Part shown: piece by piece, positions 21,645 to 33,700 of the stretch
Layout: each line of letters begins with the position of its first letter
Position numbering within the stretch: position 1 is the first letter of the stretch
From: Centrapalus pauciflorus
Taxonomy: Eukaryota > Streptophyta > Magnoliopsida > Asterales > Asteraceae
Assembly: GCA_020465985.1 (NCBI GenBank)
Contig: JAANYP010006704.1
Span: 55,001-119,000 of the forward strand
Direction: 5' to 3'
Length of the DNA: 64,000 nucleotides
Position numbers and translations under genes: made by a program
Notes under the pieces: generated by a model
What the model was told of the DNA's origin: nothing
Databases searched by the model: none
Seen by the model: only the letters and a program-made list of their open reading frames with translations

Positions 21645-24600
21645 TGGACATTATGCATCCAAATGTCCACAGATAGGTCAAAATTCAGAACAGTCACACC
21701 TGATAGAAGAAGACCTAGAACCAACATTGCTTATGGCAACCATAGAAGAACACCAACAAATTTTGTTGAATGAAGAAAATTTAGAGCCAAGCAGATTACC
21801 TATAAACAATGAAGATACATGGTTCTTAGACAATGGAGCCAGTAATCATATGACAGGAATTAAAAGTCATTTCAATGAATTAAATGAAAAGATTACAGGA
21901 AAAGTACGATTCGGAGACGGATCATACATAGATATCAAAGGGAAAGGATCTATACTCTTAGAATGTAAGAATATGGAACAAAGAATAATATCACAAGTAT
22001 ATTATATACCGAACCTTAGCAACATATTGAGTTTAGGACAACTCACTGAAAATGGATGCAGAGTAGTAATGGAAAGAAACCTACTACACTTATACGATTC
22101 AAGTAACAAAATACTCTTGAGAGTAAAAAGATCAAAGAATCGTTTATACAAAGCAGACCTAAGATTAGGAAAGCATGTATGCCTATTAAGCAACTTGCAA
22201 GATGAAGCATGGCTTTGGCATGCAAGATTAGGCCATTTAAACTTTAATTCTTTAAAGTCAATGGCATTAAAGAACTTAGTTCAAGGAATACCCAATATTA
22301 AGAATAAGGCAAGTATATGTGATATATGCTTAAAAGGAAAACATATTAGAACTTCATTTCCACAACAAACCCTAGCAAGATCAGAAACACCATTAGAGTT
22401 AGTCTACGGAGACTTATGTGGTCCTATATCACCACCTACACCATCAGGAAAAAGATATATATTTTTACTAGTAGATGACTACTCAAGATATATGTGGGAA
22501 TATTTTCTAAGTTCAAAAGATGAAGCACTTGAATTCTTCAAGGAATTTAAATCAAGGGTAGAGAATGAGTACAGAACTAAGATAAAGATTTTTAGAACAG
22601 ATAGAGGAGGAGAATTCACTTCAGGTGATTTCTTAAAGTATTGTAAAGATAATGGCATATTAAGACAATTAACTGCACCATACACACCACAACAGAATGG
22701 AGTTGTTGAACGTAGAAATAGAACTATACTTTCAACAACTAGATGTATGATGATATCAACAAACATGCCTCAGAATTTTTGGGCAGAAGCAGTTAGACAT
22801 GCCATATATATCCTAAATTGTACACCTACTAAGTCTTTAGAAGATATTACTCCATACGAAGCCTTAAAGGGAAAGAAACCTGACCTAACACACCTTAGGA
22901 TTTTTGGTTGCATAGCATATGCAAAAGTACCTTCTCAACACTTAACTAAGCTAGATGATAGAAGCAAACAAATGATATACCTTGGAACAGAACCTGGATC
23001 AAAAGCATATCGCTTATTTAATCCAGAAACAAAGAAGATTTGTGTAAGTAGGGATGTAAAGTTTAAAGAAGATGAAACATGGAATTGGGAGGAATACACA
23101 AAGGAAGTTGATTCAGAAGAACCTGAGTGGAGTGATTTTATTGTTGAAACCCAACAAGTCTTAGAACCAGAAATTCAACCAGAAAATACCCCTCACACTC
23201 AAGATGAAACAACCTCACCAACAAACACACCAAGATCACATTCATCAGATACAAATGATGAATCTCACACCCCTCAACAAACCAATACACCTATACATAG
23301 TCCAGATATAGCATCATATTCAAATTCAAGAATAGTTTGTGCACCTATAAGAAGACATAGACCTTCAGATTCAAGAATCGATCATGAACCTATAAGAGGA
23401 TACAGACCTTTAAGTGATATATATGAAGAGTTATTATTAGTTGAAGATGAACCTAGAAACTACAAGGAAGCAGCACTGGATAATAAATGGATTGAAGCTA
23501 TGAAGGTAGAGATTGATTCTATCACCAAGAACAATACATGGAGATTAACCATTTTACCTAGGAATCATAAAGCAATAGGCTTGAAGTGGATATTTAAGAC
23601 AAAGAGAAATGCCAATGGAGAAATAGTTAAACATAAGGCAAGATTAGTAGCAAAAGGATACATACAGGAACATGGCATAGACTTTGAAGAAGTTTTTGCA
23701 CCTGTAGCCAGAATAGAGACAATACGGCTGATATTAGCACTGGCAGCTTACAATAAATGGGAAGTACACCATTTAGATGTAAAATCAGCATTCTTACAAG
23801 GAGACTTACAAGAGGAAGTATATGTTTCTCAACCAGAAGGTTTTATACAGCCAAGACATGAAGGCAAGGTTTATAAACTCGCTAAAGCTCTATATGGTCT
23901 TAGACAAGCACCACGAGCATGGTACACAAAATTAGATAAGACCTTGAAAGAGTTAGATTTTAGCAAGTGTGCGTTAGAACAAGCTGTTTACACAAGAACT
24001 ACCAAGTCATCAACTCTGTTGATAGGAGTATATGTAGATGACCTGTTAATCACTGGAACACCAAGACAAGAGATAGATTTATTCAAAGATCAGATGAAGT
24101 ATAAGTTTGAGATGAGTGATCTCGGCTTATTGGCATATTATTTAGGAATTGAAGTTATGCAAAGTTATGGCAAGATTTCAATAAAACAGACAGCCTATGC
24201 AAACAAGATACTTAAAGATGCAGGAATGTTAGACTGCAATGATGCGAAAATACCTATGGAACCAGGACTCAAATTGACAAACCTTACAGAAGGAACTTAT
24301 GTAGATGCTACAGAATATCGAAGCATAATTGGATGTTTACGATATTTACTACATACTAGACCCGACTTAAGTTACTTAGTTGGATTACTTAGTCGTTTTA
24401 TGCAAGAACCTCAAGAACAACATATGAAAGCTATCAAGCAAATTTTAAGGTACATCAAAGGAACTAAAGATTTCGGAATATCTTATGAATACAAAGGAGG
24501 AAACAACATAGAAGGTTATAGTGACAGCAGTTATGGTATTAATACGCAAGAAGGAAAAGGAACAACAGGAATAGTTTTCTATTTTGGAAACTCACCAATT

Positions 24601-24993
24601 AGCTGGAGTACACAGAAACAAGGAACAGTAGCTTTATCATCATGTGAGTCAGAGTTTATTGCAGCAACAGCAGCAGCAACTCAAGCAATATGGTTAAAGA
24701 GATTACTGAGCAAAATTACAAATACTGAAGAACAGAAGATCAAGATTTATGTTGATAACAAGTCAGCAATAGCCTTAATGAAGAACCCAGTATTTCATGG
24801 AAGAAGCAAGCACATTGATACGAAGTACCACTTCATCAGAGAATGTGTTGAAAGAGAAGATTTGATAGTCGAGCACATCAACGGAGAAAAACAAAGAGCT
24901 GACATACTTACAAAAGCACTACCAAGAATCAAGTTCGTCACAATGAGACAACTACTTGGAGTTGAAGACTTATCAAGCAACAATCAAGATTAA
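21645..24993 (+). CDS. Copia Pol polyprotein (protease, integrase, RT, RNase H)
   Basis: The frame is open from the junction; the ATG at 21727 gives 1088 codons. It begins with half of a gag zinc knuckle (GHYASKCPQ), so gag is truncated. Protease: WFLDNGASNHM, Asp35-Asn-Gly. The GAG-pre-integrase region has HARLGHLN and CDICLKGK. The integrase triad is Asp229 (GDLCGP), Asp292 (RTDRGGEF) and Glu328 (NGVVERRNR). RT: WIFKTKRNANGE, LDVKSAFLQGDL and YVDDLLITG at 769-777. RNase H: Asp933 (GYSDSS), SSCESEFIA and YVDNKSAIALMKNP. No stop or frameshift is seen, so the enzymes look intact and could act on other elements if expressed. It has lost its own 5' LTR, PBS and most of gag. Confidence 0.95.
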
Positions 24994-25002
24994 GGGGGAG
25001 AA
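24992..25002 (+). promoter_or_regulatory. Polypurine tract of the Copia pol element
   Basis: AAGGGGGAGAA overlaps the pol stop codon and abuts the LTR. Confidence 0.85.
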
Positions 25003-25323
25003 TGATAGATTAATCATGATTGTTAAGTTAATTATGTAATTTAGATTAGTTGATGTATGATTATTGTAATTAATGGAAATATAGGGACTAGAATAGCCAA
25101 ATAGATAAACCGAAAGGGTGTGTCTCTTGATGAAAAGACACAACCATTCGAATAGGTACCATGAAAGGTTGCGTCCTTTCAAACGCACCTTTTAGTAGTT
25201 TATAAATAGGTTCCATAATCAAACTTGTAAATGTGTGAATTCGAAATTATGTTAATATAGATCAAGTTTTGATTATTCGATCCTGTGCCATTTTGTTTAT
25301 CAAATAGATCCCCTTTCCCAACA
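25003..25323 (+). mobile_element. 3' LTR of the Copia pol element
   Basis: A 321-bp LTR starting TGATAGATTA and ending CCCAACA. TATAAATAGG at 25201-25210 is a good TATA box. It is not alignable to the ARID-element LTR. No 5' partner is found in the window. Confidence 0.8.
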
Positions 25324-25328
25324 TGTAT
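25324..25328. repeat. Target-site duplication of composite insertion, right
   Basis: TGTAT, matching 19401-19405, directly after the 3' LTR. Confidence 0.7.
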
Positions 25329-27281
25329 GAGTACATGGGGACTCCAAGATTTCGTAAATCTCGGAGCGTGCTTGTGTGACTTTCGGAGTATGTATAACAT
25401 TTTTCATCATTGTATAATCAAAGTACAATGTGTGTGAAGTATGGTGTGCTTTTGTATATGTATTCTGAGACTCGTCATCATGCTAAGTCTCGTACTAACC
25501 AAGCCAAACAACATCATCAGTGTCATTACATGTATACAAGTGTGCGGTTTGCATAGAATGAGGAAATCCGAGACTTTAAATGTCTCGGAGTCTGGTACAA
25601 TTAGAAACAGCAGCAGCATCATGACAGAGTCAACCCTCAACAATTAATATGAAGTGTAGACTCCGAGACTCACTAAATTGATAAGTCTCGGACTAGTCAA
25701 ACAAAGCAAAAGTAGTAGCAAGTTAACATTCAAAACAATAGCAACATTTTTAATGTGTGGACTCAAGGGGACTTTGAGACTAAGCAAGTTGCCAAGTCTC
25801 AGAGTAGGTGTGATAGGGGTAAAATAGATACAGCAGGTAGCAACAACACCTATAGTACATATACTTATGCAAGAATGAATTAAGTGTTTGTGCTTACATG
25901 TAGACTCTAAGACTTTCAAGTCTCGGACAGTGAAAAGAAACAAAAGGTACATGTAGTACATATTACATATACATAAATGTAAATCTGTGGGTGTTGTGAA
26001 ATCAAAACAGAAAGTGGTAACAATAGTACAAGTGTGCTGCCATGTGTGTGTATGACCATAGACTCTGAGATTTCTAAATCTCAGAGTGGTTTTGCTTATG
26101 TCAAAAGATAAACAGCAATTAAGTATATCAATATATACAAGTATGCAACTATGTATGCTTATATGCTTCTTGATCATTGGTAATTAGCAGCCAGACAAGA
26201 ATAGAAGTAGCCATGTATGTTGCTTAGATGTGAGTGTAGAGTAGTCATTGTGTGTGTGTGTGATCACTTAATAAAAAAAAGTAACCCAAACTTATAGTTA
26301 TGTGTACATTTAAGCCATGAATATGTATGTTATTTTATGAACATTCAAATGAATGCATTATGATAAGCATATTGTAAGGTATAAAGCTTATGTCTTAGGC
26401 CCATGTGCCTAATTCACATGATAAATCATATGCATCACTTATGTAAAGTGATGAGTAATCTGTTTATGCATTATATGTCATTACATGCATTCATATTAGT
26501 TCAAGTGAAAATGCAAGCCAAAGAGTCACTAAATAGGTCACCCATATTCATGAGAGATCATAAAAGAATATAAAGTCATCAAATTCATGTCTAGACTAAG
26601 CCATAAGCCAAATATTGATTCAACAATGTTAAAATGACATGATAAGTCAATAAATGCAATAAGTCTTAAACATAAGCTTCAGAACGCCAAAGAATATAAC
26701 AGAAATACACAAATACATTGTGTAAAGAAAAGCTTATATTAAATGTGATTGCCATATACCGGAAAAGTTCAGCCAAATCTGAACTATGTTATAAAGCCAA
26801 AGTCAATAAAGTCAAGCTAGTAAGTCAAGCCAAAGCCTGTAAAGTTAAGCCAATTCAGTAAAGCCAAAGCTAAAGTCTAAAGCTAAATCCTAAGATAACT
26901 CAAGTGGTGGAGTAATCTGCTTGCCAAAGACAAAGTCAACAGTCATGCCTTAAAACAGTAATTGTGAGTTATAGATATAACTACATACATGTTTGTCTTC
27001 ATGTGAGATATATATTATTGTTCTAGCTTTATATGACAGTCTTATATGCTCAGCTAGATTGTGACCTGTGCACACCTTGGTCCGGTGATGCCCTGTGGAT
27101 CATGATAATATTAGATATATCATCGAGCACATATGTCATTATAGTTGAAATCAGCCTCTGACATAAACTGATATTGCTATCTTGATTCATTACTTTGTAT
27201 ACTTTCAGTCATTTGCTTTCTTGTTAATAGTCTCAATTGTTTCTTCTTAATTCATATATGACTATGTCTATGTCACTTGTC
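25329..27281 (+). mobile_element. E1 3' LTR, right part
   Basis: Resumes E1 LTR sequence. The part from 26658 aligns with the 5' LTR pieces 5517-5904 and 14497-14640. It ends abruptly at GTCACTTGT, where the 5' LTR continues differently, so another insertion or deletion lies at 27282. The left portion carries seven hairpin units. Confidence 0.75.
25341..26087 (+). repeat. Hairpin array in E1 LTR, units 3-9
   Basis: Seven inverted repeats at about 25341, 25464, 25566, 25659, 25770, 25903 and 26061, spaced 93-158 bp. Stems follow CTCYGAGAYTT with its complement; loops vary from 2 to 14 bases. Unit 9 is a perfect palindrome of two 11-bp arms. Paired positions change together between units (GACTT with AAGTC, GATTT with AAATC). 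Confidence 0.8.
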
Positions 27282-27292
27282 ACCTGAACAGG

Positions 27293-28317
27293 TGATAGGG
27301 CTATTATTTTATGTTTTTTGGTATCATTTTAGGCTCAGTTTAAGCACTGATACTTCGTAACTTTCATATTATTACTCCAAATTTATGTTTTAGGGTCAAG
27401 AAGTCAAATGGAAGCAACTCGAGAAAATTCAGCGCGAACCGAGCCGGAGGGGGCGCAGACCTGCGCCACCCTATGCTGCAAAACAGAACAATTTCGAGTT
27501 AGAGAGCACTTCCAGCGCAGCTCAGGCCATACCCCCAGCGCAGGGGGGCGCAGGCCTACGCCCAGGCCTATGCCGGTGCGGCATGAACTGAAAGCAGACG
27601 CATTTTTGAACCTAAAACCCTAATTTCCACCTCCTCTATAAATAGTGGTCGATGGTGGTCGTTTGGAGGAGTCCCGAAGTGTCAAAAGAAGCGGCGAAGC
27701 CCTGCCGGAGTGGATTCATGATTCATGTACGAAAAAAGTGGTTTGCAACCGTTCGAAATCTACGATATGTCTCCAACCATTCCCGGTGAAGAGCACACGA
27801 TGAGCGGCTAAACACCATAGCCGTTTGCGGAGGATCTACGGCTAACTTTTACTTTCTGGAATTTCAATTATGTTTTGATGTATTTTGTGTTGCTTGAATA
27901 TTTTTTGTGTAATGCAAATGATAAGCATTCGGTTATTATTATGATTATATATTTTGATTGGTAAAAGCAAGATAGTTCATAGTGATGTTATTATTTGTGC
28001 CGAGTCCACTAGTTTAGGGATTAAGACAAGTAATGAATGTTGCATGCGATATGCCGAGATTTATTGATTAAAATATTTATGATTAATTATGCAGTTAATT
28101 ATGTCTATGTGATTGTTGCATGAAATTCAAGTGCGTAATAACTTATGTCGTAGTGATTCCGTAAATGGTTATCTACAATTTGTTTTGTTAATCAATCCGT
28201 TAGTTGGTTGCCGTTATTTTAGTTATAATTTAAGCGTAATCATTATTCCAAACAATTCAATCATTTTACAATTTGATCGATTTTAATAAACTAAAGAAAC
28301 TAGCTAATTAACCCTAA
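27293..28317 (+). mobile_element. Athila/Tat-like Ty3 LTR fragment
   Basis: The region starts TGATAGGGCTATTATTT, includes a GC-rich part with repeats of GGCGCAGACCTGCGCC type at 27450-27570, and TATAAATAG near 27638 followed by a leader. This arrangement resembles LTRs of Athila/Tat elements. No PBS or coding region follows, so it is a solo or truncated LTR; the right boundary is uncertain. A 71-codon frame at 27408 lies within it and is not a gene. Confidence 0.5.
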
Positions 28318-29372
28318 TTCATTATTCCAAACAATCCATAATAAATCCTTTTTATTTGACCCAAAAGGATCCACTTAGCGAAAATTAAAAAAAAAAAACA
28401 AGAAGAAATTACAGTTATTTATAAATCTCTTTGACAATTGAGTTTTTTTTTTAATTAATGTACCAAATCGATCAAAGTCACATTGAATACTGTTAATTTG
28501 GTTTATGATTGTACAAGATTAATCACAAAGATCTTTCCTAAAAGGATTGGAATGAATTATGCAAAAATATCGTGTCGGCCGTAGATAAATTGTTAGGTGC
28601 TTGTCGAAAGAAGGTAAGTCCGATGTCATCTTCGACGATTGGGACGTTTGGAGACAGAAAAAAACCTCTCATGTACGTGCTCATGCGATCATAAATAAAC
28701 TAATATGTTATTTGTACATTATCTAGGTCGGCGGAGTGTTCGGTTTAAAAACTTTATATAATCTTTATCGTAGTTCTTTATAATAATATAACATATCTTT
28801 TTTATTTTTAAAAACTTTATAATTTTTTTTGTAGATCTTTTTATTGTTGACCCATGATCCAACGACTGAAACTAATCATATTTGTTCTCCGACGAAAATT
28901 GTTATAATTTCTTAATTTAATTTAATTTGATAATAAAACCATTGCGTTAGTCCGTTAACTTGCGTTTGTTATGAGGTAAAAAAATAATAACATTTAAAAA
29001 TGTTTTAAAAATCATCAATTAATTATAGTAATTAAAAACTCTAGAACTAACTATTAATAATTAAAGTTTTAATTTGGCTATTTTATAATTTAATACTTTC
29101 ATTAATTTATAAGATTTACTATAGTTATTATATAGTTGAGTCTATAAATTTAAAGATAAATTTACTACTTATTCAATATTTATCATTTTTCAATTTGTGA
29201 CATATTTATTATTGTTATGATTTTTTTATTAAGATAATAGTAACAATAATAACACAAATCAATAAACTTTATCATTAATTTAATTAAAATAAATACTTAA
29301 TATTTATAATAAATAATCCTAAAATAAATAAATAATTATGATGTTCAATCATCATAAGTGTCTTAAATTTTT
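28318..29372. repeat. AT-rich dispersed repeat R, copy 1 (left part)
   Basis: This non-coding region is related to 51490-51914 plus 52892-53700. Shared landmarks are TTTGACCCAAAAGGA, GGATTGGAATGAATTA, ATTGGGACGTTTGGAGA and a long AT-rich tail. It is split at 29372 by the MULE and resumes at 39507. No ORF or TE domain is seen. Confidence 0.7.
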
Positions 29373-29526
29373 GGGTAAATTACAAAATTTCGATTATATG
29401 TAAATTATGGATTCAGTCATTTTTCACGTCAAAATTACAATTTCAGTACCTATCATTGGCTCTTTGTTATGGTTTTGGTCCTTTGACCGGTCACTTTTTT
29501 AAAAATAACCATTTTACCCTTTAAGA
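29373..29526 (+). repeat. Left terminal inverted repeat of MULE 1
   Basis: Starts GGGTAAATTACAA and ends near CCATTTTACCCTTTAAG. It pairs with 39361-39506 over the outer 20 bp, an AAATTATGGATT block and the inner CCATTTTACCCTT block; the middle has diverged. Confidence 0.6.
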
Positions 29527-29597
29527 AATAATAATAAAAGACAACTTACTTTTTCAATAAAATAAATGTAAATAGTATATTTAATGCCCTTTTAAGT

Positions 29598-30021
29598 TTA
29601 ATATTTAATATTTAAGAAATAAATTTTACCCACCAACAAGCCTTTCAAATATGCCGACATAGTCCCGACTCCCGAGCAGACCCATCGTGAGTACCAGTTA
29701 AGAACTGTACGTTTACGCTCCCCTCGCGATGGCTTGAACCAACCAAATAATCGTCTCTTCAATCCTTCCCATGAACGAAAGGGAGACCTGCCTTCACCCC
29801 ATTGATACCATGGCAAGGCCTCCCACTCCGTGCACAACACAGCTACTTGCATTTGTTCATGTTGATGAATCCCCTGGATTTCAAAGTAGTGTTCAACAGG
29901 ATATATCCACCAGTAAGAATCCCCACCATCAAATATAAACATCTTCAACTTCCTCATTCTATAATCAAAACCATGAATCCAATCCTTGTTGAATCTTCAA
30001 CTCGGCCTCATGAAACCAAAC
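29598..30021 (-). pseudogene. Ty3 gag fragment, C-terminal side of split
   Basis: The minus-strand product reads MFIFDGGDSYWWIYPVEHYF, then LCTEWEALPWYQW and SPFRSWEGLKRRLF. This is the Retrotrans_gag core, which packages RNA in Ty3 elements. The N-terminal side lies at 38345-38645 beyond E3; the CAAAC duplication joins them. Stops and frame changes mark it as decayed. No other Ty3 part accompanies it. Confidence 0.7.
30017..30021. repeat. Target-site duplication of E3, left
   Basis: CAAAC, identical to 38345-38349. Confidence 0.9.
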
Positions 30022-30315
30022 TGTGAAAACTAGTTTCTACCAATTCAATCAACAATATGCAAATAATAAGAACAATTAAAGTAATCAACACTGACCGAAT
30101 GATTTGATTGACGAACTTGATGATTACAAAATGATGATCAGGAATGTTCGTATACAGTGCTGCTTTTTCAGACTTGAATGCGTACAAAAAGATTATCTAA
30201 CAGATCTCTCAATTTAGAAAGTCAAAGTTCCTATTTATACATTTATACAAACTATTAAGGAAATACATAAACAGTCCCTACACTTTGTTTTTCATCAACT
30301 AAACATATTCTAACA
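30022..30315 (-). mobile_element. E3 3' LTR
   Basis: A 294-bp LTR, matching 38051-38344 with only one or two differences (for example AAACAGTCCC against AAAAAGTCCC). On the minus strand it starts TGTTAGAATATG and ends GTTTTCACA. TATAAATAG at 30231-30239 is the likely TATA box. Confidence 0.93.
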
Positions 30316-30330
30316 TTCTCCCCCTTTGAT
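30316..30330 (-). promoter_or_regulatory. E3 polypurine tract
   Basis: On the minus strand CAAAGGGGGAGAA abuts the LTR start. Confidence 0.88.
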
Positions 30331-30346
30331 GAAAATAGCAAAGTCT

Positions 30347-30760
30347 TCAAATCGATAAGCCCAACTTTTGTTCAAACCTTCTGATACTTTTCCGATCCGA
30401 AAGCCTCCATTCAATTTTAGAAATAAACTCAACCATGAGTCTTCGGTCGTTAACAGATAAGGCTCCTTTCTTTGTCTTCCTTTTCTGATCTGCAGCAAGC
30501 TTACCTTTCAAACCATTCAAAACTTTAATCAACGTACCATCAGAAAACTTGTTCAGCTCCACACTCCTCATTGCTCTCAACTTCTTATTCCTATCTTTAT
30601 ACATGACTGCTGGATGCTTCACCATGATCACTTGAAACTCTTTCAGCTCACCAGCAAATTTAATTTCTCTGTGAGGTGCAGTCATATTTATCTTCCTCAT
30701 GCCTCTTTCAACCCCAATCTGTAGATCTTGCACTGACATTAATACCAATTTGGTATGCAT
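30347..30760 (-). pseudogene. E3 accessory ORF, C-terminal domain (frameshifted from main ORF)
   Basis: The 137-codon frame contains VQDLQIGVERGMRKINMT, PAVMYKDRNKKLRAM and VELNKFSDGTL. These match the C-terminal domain of accessory ORFs carried by many Asteraceae Copia elements, so it should be the end of the ORF at 30778-34029. The two frames differ and are separated by a stop, implying a small indel near 30761-30800. The fragment ends just before the PPT. Function is unknown. Confidence 0.7.
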
Positions 30761-30777
30761 AAAGTGAAACAGTGTCT

Positions 30778-33700
30778 TTAGCGCAAATCTACAGTGTTCA
30801 TTTCGTTATTTCTGCACAGTTCGTCAAAAAGATCTTCAATATCGACCAAGTGCATGTTGAACATGTCAGCTTCCGTGAACACATACGTATTTCCATCTGA
30901 CCTAGTGACTGTGAACTTCGGATAAAAAATCTTGACAAATCTTTCTTTATCAATCTTCACCAGATCCACTATTCTGAATTCGCTCTTAACCTTCTCAACC
31001 TCTTGAGTCTTATTTCTCAGGAAACTGGCATAGTTAACCAGATTAGGCATATTTGGCTCTAGAACTCGGAATAACTTGTGAAATGAGCATGGAGCTGGCT
31101 TTTTGCAAAAGATCCGTTTCTCCAGAATATCTTCAATATACGGCATCTTATTACTTTTTCTGATAAATTCCGCAGATCTGTTCTCTGACAGTTCAAGCTT
31201 TTTCACCTTCTTTTTGCTTATTTCATCCTTATTCAACAAAGTTAACATATCTTGAATCTCCCTCTGTACCACTTGTTGAGCTTGAAATCTTAGTCTGTGT
31301 TGTTTCTTTGATTCATCAGCAAGTACAAATTCATTGAAAAATCTATCCATCACCTCCACTTCATTCAAAACTACTGTTTCTTGAGCCACACTGCTCTCAA
31401 CAGGAAATTCTACAAATTCTTCTTTAATTTGTACAACCACCTCAGGCTTTTCAACCGTTGGTGTTGATTCAACATCTTTCATTATTTCTTCGACTAACAC
31501 TTCCTCCTCCTCTATTCTTTCAGCTCTAAAATCTACATCTGTCAAAGTGATTATATCATCATCTTCAGAAACTTCTATATACTCTTCTCTGTCTTCTCCT
31601 GTCCCTTGAATACTCAATTCTAGATTTTTCTCTTGAATGTCTTCATCTGAATCAATATATTCTACAAAGTGATAGATATCAGACTGAGTGTTCAAAGGAA
31701 CTGGAACATCTTCATAAAGAATCAATCCTAGCTCTCTTTGTTCACCAGCTGATTCTTTAGAGCCCCCAGCTTCTTTCTCCTGAGCTTCCGACTCCTTTTC
31801 CGGATACGTTATCATTAAAACTCCAGGCGTCGGTTCATCAAGCTTTCTCCTCTTCTCCCCCTCATGAGGAGCATCATCGGAGTCTTCGTCATGCTCATCA
31901 TGTTTCCTCTTTGATGAGGAAGCTTGAGTCTTGCAGGTATCTTCCACTGCAGCTACTCTTTCTGAAAGATTCCCCAACGCAGTTACCACTGTGTTTTCTA
32001 GACTGATCATTCGCTCTCGCATCTCATCAAACTGCTCAAAAACAAAATCCTTCAACTCTTCCTTTAACTCTTCTATGGCTTGCTTTGAGTCAGTTTGCTT
32101 GACAGACTCCTCTGCAACATCTTTTCCCTTTAAAAATTTCTGAATATTTGTCATTTGAGCCATTACTTCCGCTAACTGATTAGAAACATGCAAATTGACA
32201 CCAGACACAGCTGCATTCAGTGCACTTGTCAAGGTTGATTCAGTAACAAAAGGGGATAAACTCACCACTGGGTCACGAAGACTTCCAGTTGTCACAGCAG
32301 TCGAACTTGTATAAAGAACTTCTGTGTGGCCAGTGCTCAGAGTTGGTATTGGCGTTTCTCTGACTGGACTTCCACCCTCTTCAAGTGACGGAGCAACAAA
32401 TGCTTCCGTTACTAAGGATGTTCCAGTGGGAACACTCACTTCAACCACACTAACTTCAACACATGAAGTTGACTCAAGTGTCGTAGAGTGTATATGAGCT
32501 AGACTCAGTGATTCAACCGAAGTCGTACACACGGGCAATTGTGCACTTGTTTCAATATCCATCAAGTCCAAGTGACTTTCGGATAGATTTTGTGGTTCAT
32601 CCCTGTGTTCAATTGAAACGGTCTCCTGTTGAGAGGAGACTGAGTGGATAGGTGGGTGTGCAATCGTCAGTGGGATACTGACTTGTTCAATGCTAACTCC
32701 CATAGGAGAGCTAACAGTGGATGTGGTTAATTCCCGGCTTTCTAGGCTTAGGGTATCCCTCACACTCTCTTCAGCTATTTGTACAATATCAATCATCATT
32801 CCCCCTCCCTCATGATGATCACCTCCATCATCACCATCATCATCACCTCCTTCATCTTCACCTTCTTGAATATCAGACAATGTTCTCTCTGAATCAGATT
32901 TTTCAGCCTCTTCCTCACCACCCCTTACAACTTCAACTCCCTCGCTCACTTGTAGGCTTCCCTGAACTTCAGCCCCTTGCTGAGGTTCCTCGATCCTTAA
33001 AGCTCCTGGGCTAAGAGATCCCGGTTCCTGGGTCTCTATCGGAGCATGATCTATTCTATATAACCTCACATTCTCACTCTCAGGATCTGCATACTTCAGC
33101 AAAGATTCTGGAATCGGCATGATATTCGCATTAGGAGAATCCGGCACTTCATGCAAACTCATCATGACATAGTCTGGGCATCTCTGAGAATTGGCTCGCT
33201 TTGGAATATTTTCATTGGCCCTTAAGATCCCTCGGATAAGAATCTGTATAAACCGCTGAAGTGGAACGAACTTCCTTACTCTATTTGTAGTTTTAGCCAG
33301 TACTATCTCCTTTAGATCCTCCCAGATACACAGAGCATAATCATAATGCTTATTGAAAGCAATTCCATGAAAGATTCGTAGACAGTGAATGCTACATCTG
33401 TCTATACCTGTATGCTTAGATGTCATACATCTATTGATGATCCCAAATAATGTGTACCATTCGCCATTTAATTTATTTCGATGAAATTTGGAGCTTTTTG
33501 GAAGTGGTTTTGAATAACCCAAGCATATCAAATCATGAACCAGCTCCTCATCAGAAACAAAATCTTCAAAGTCTGCCAACTCTGGGAAGTTCACAATGTC
33601 TATTCGTCTCGGAAGAAATAGATTGTGACGTAGTCTTGCAAGAGTGATTTTCTTCTTGAACTGATCAATTGTCACTTTAAAATGATGATTTCCGTCAGCA

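Noticed and set aside
25341..26087. CRISPR-like array (palindromic repeats with spacers)
   Set aside because: Stems vary, spacing is irregular, and the array lies in a plant LTR. Kept as a hairpin array.
24795..26177. Minus-strand frames at 24795-26177
   Set aside because: They are shadows of Copia pol or of the hairpin-bearing LTR; no domain.
31931..33014. Plus-strand frames opposite the E3 accessory ORF
   Set aside because: Antisense shadows of a strong 1083-codon frame.
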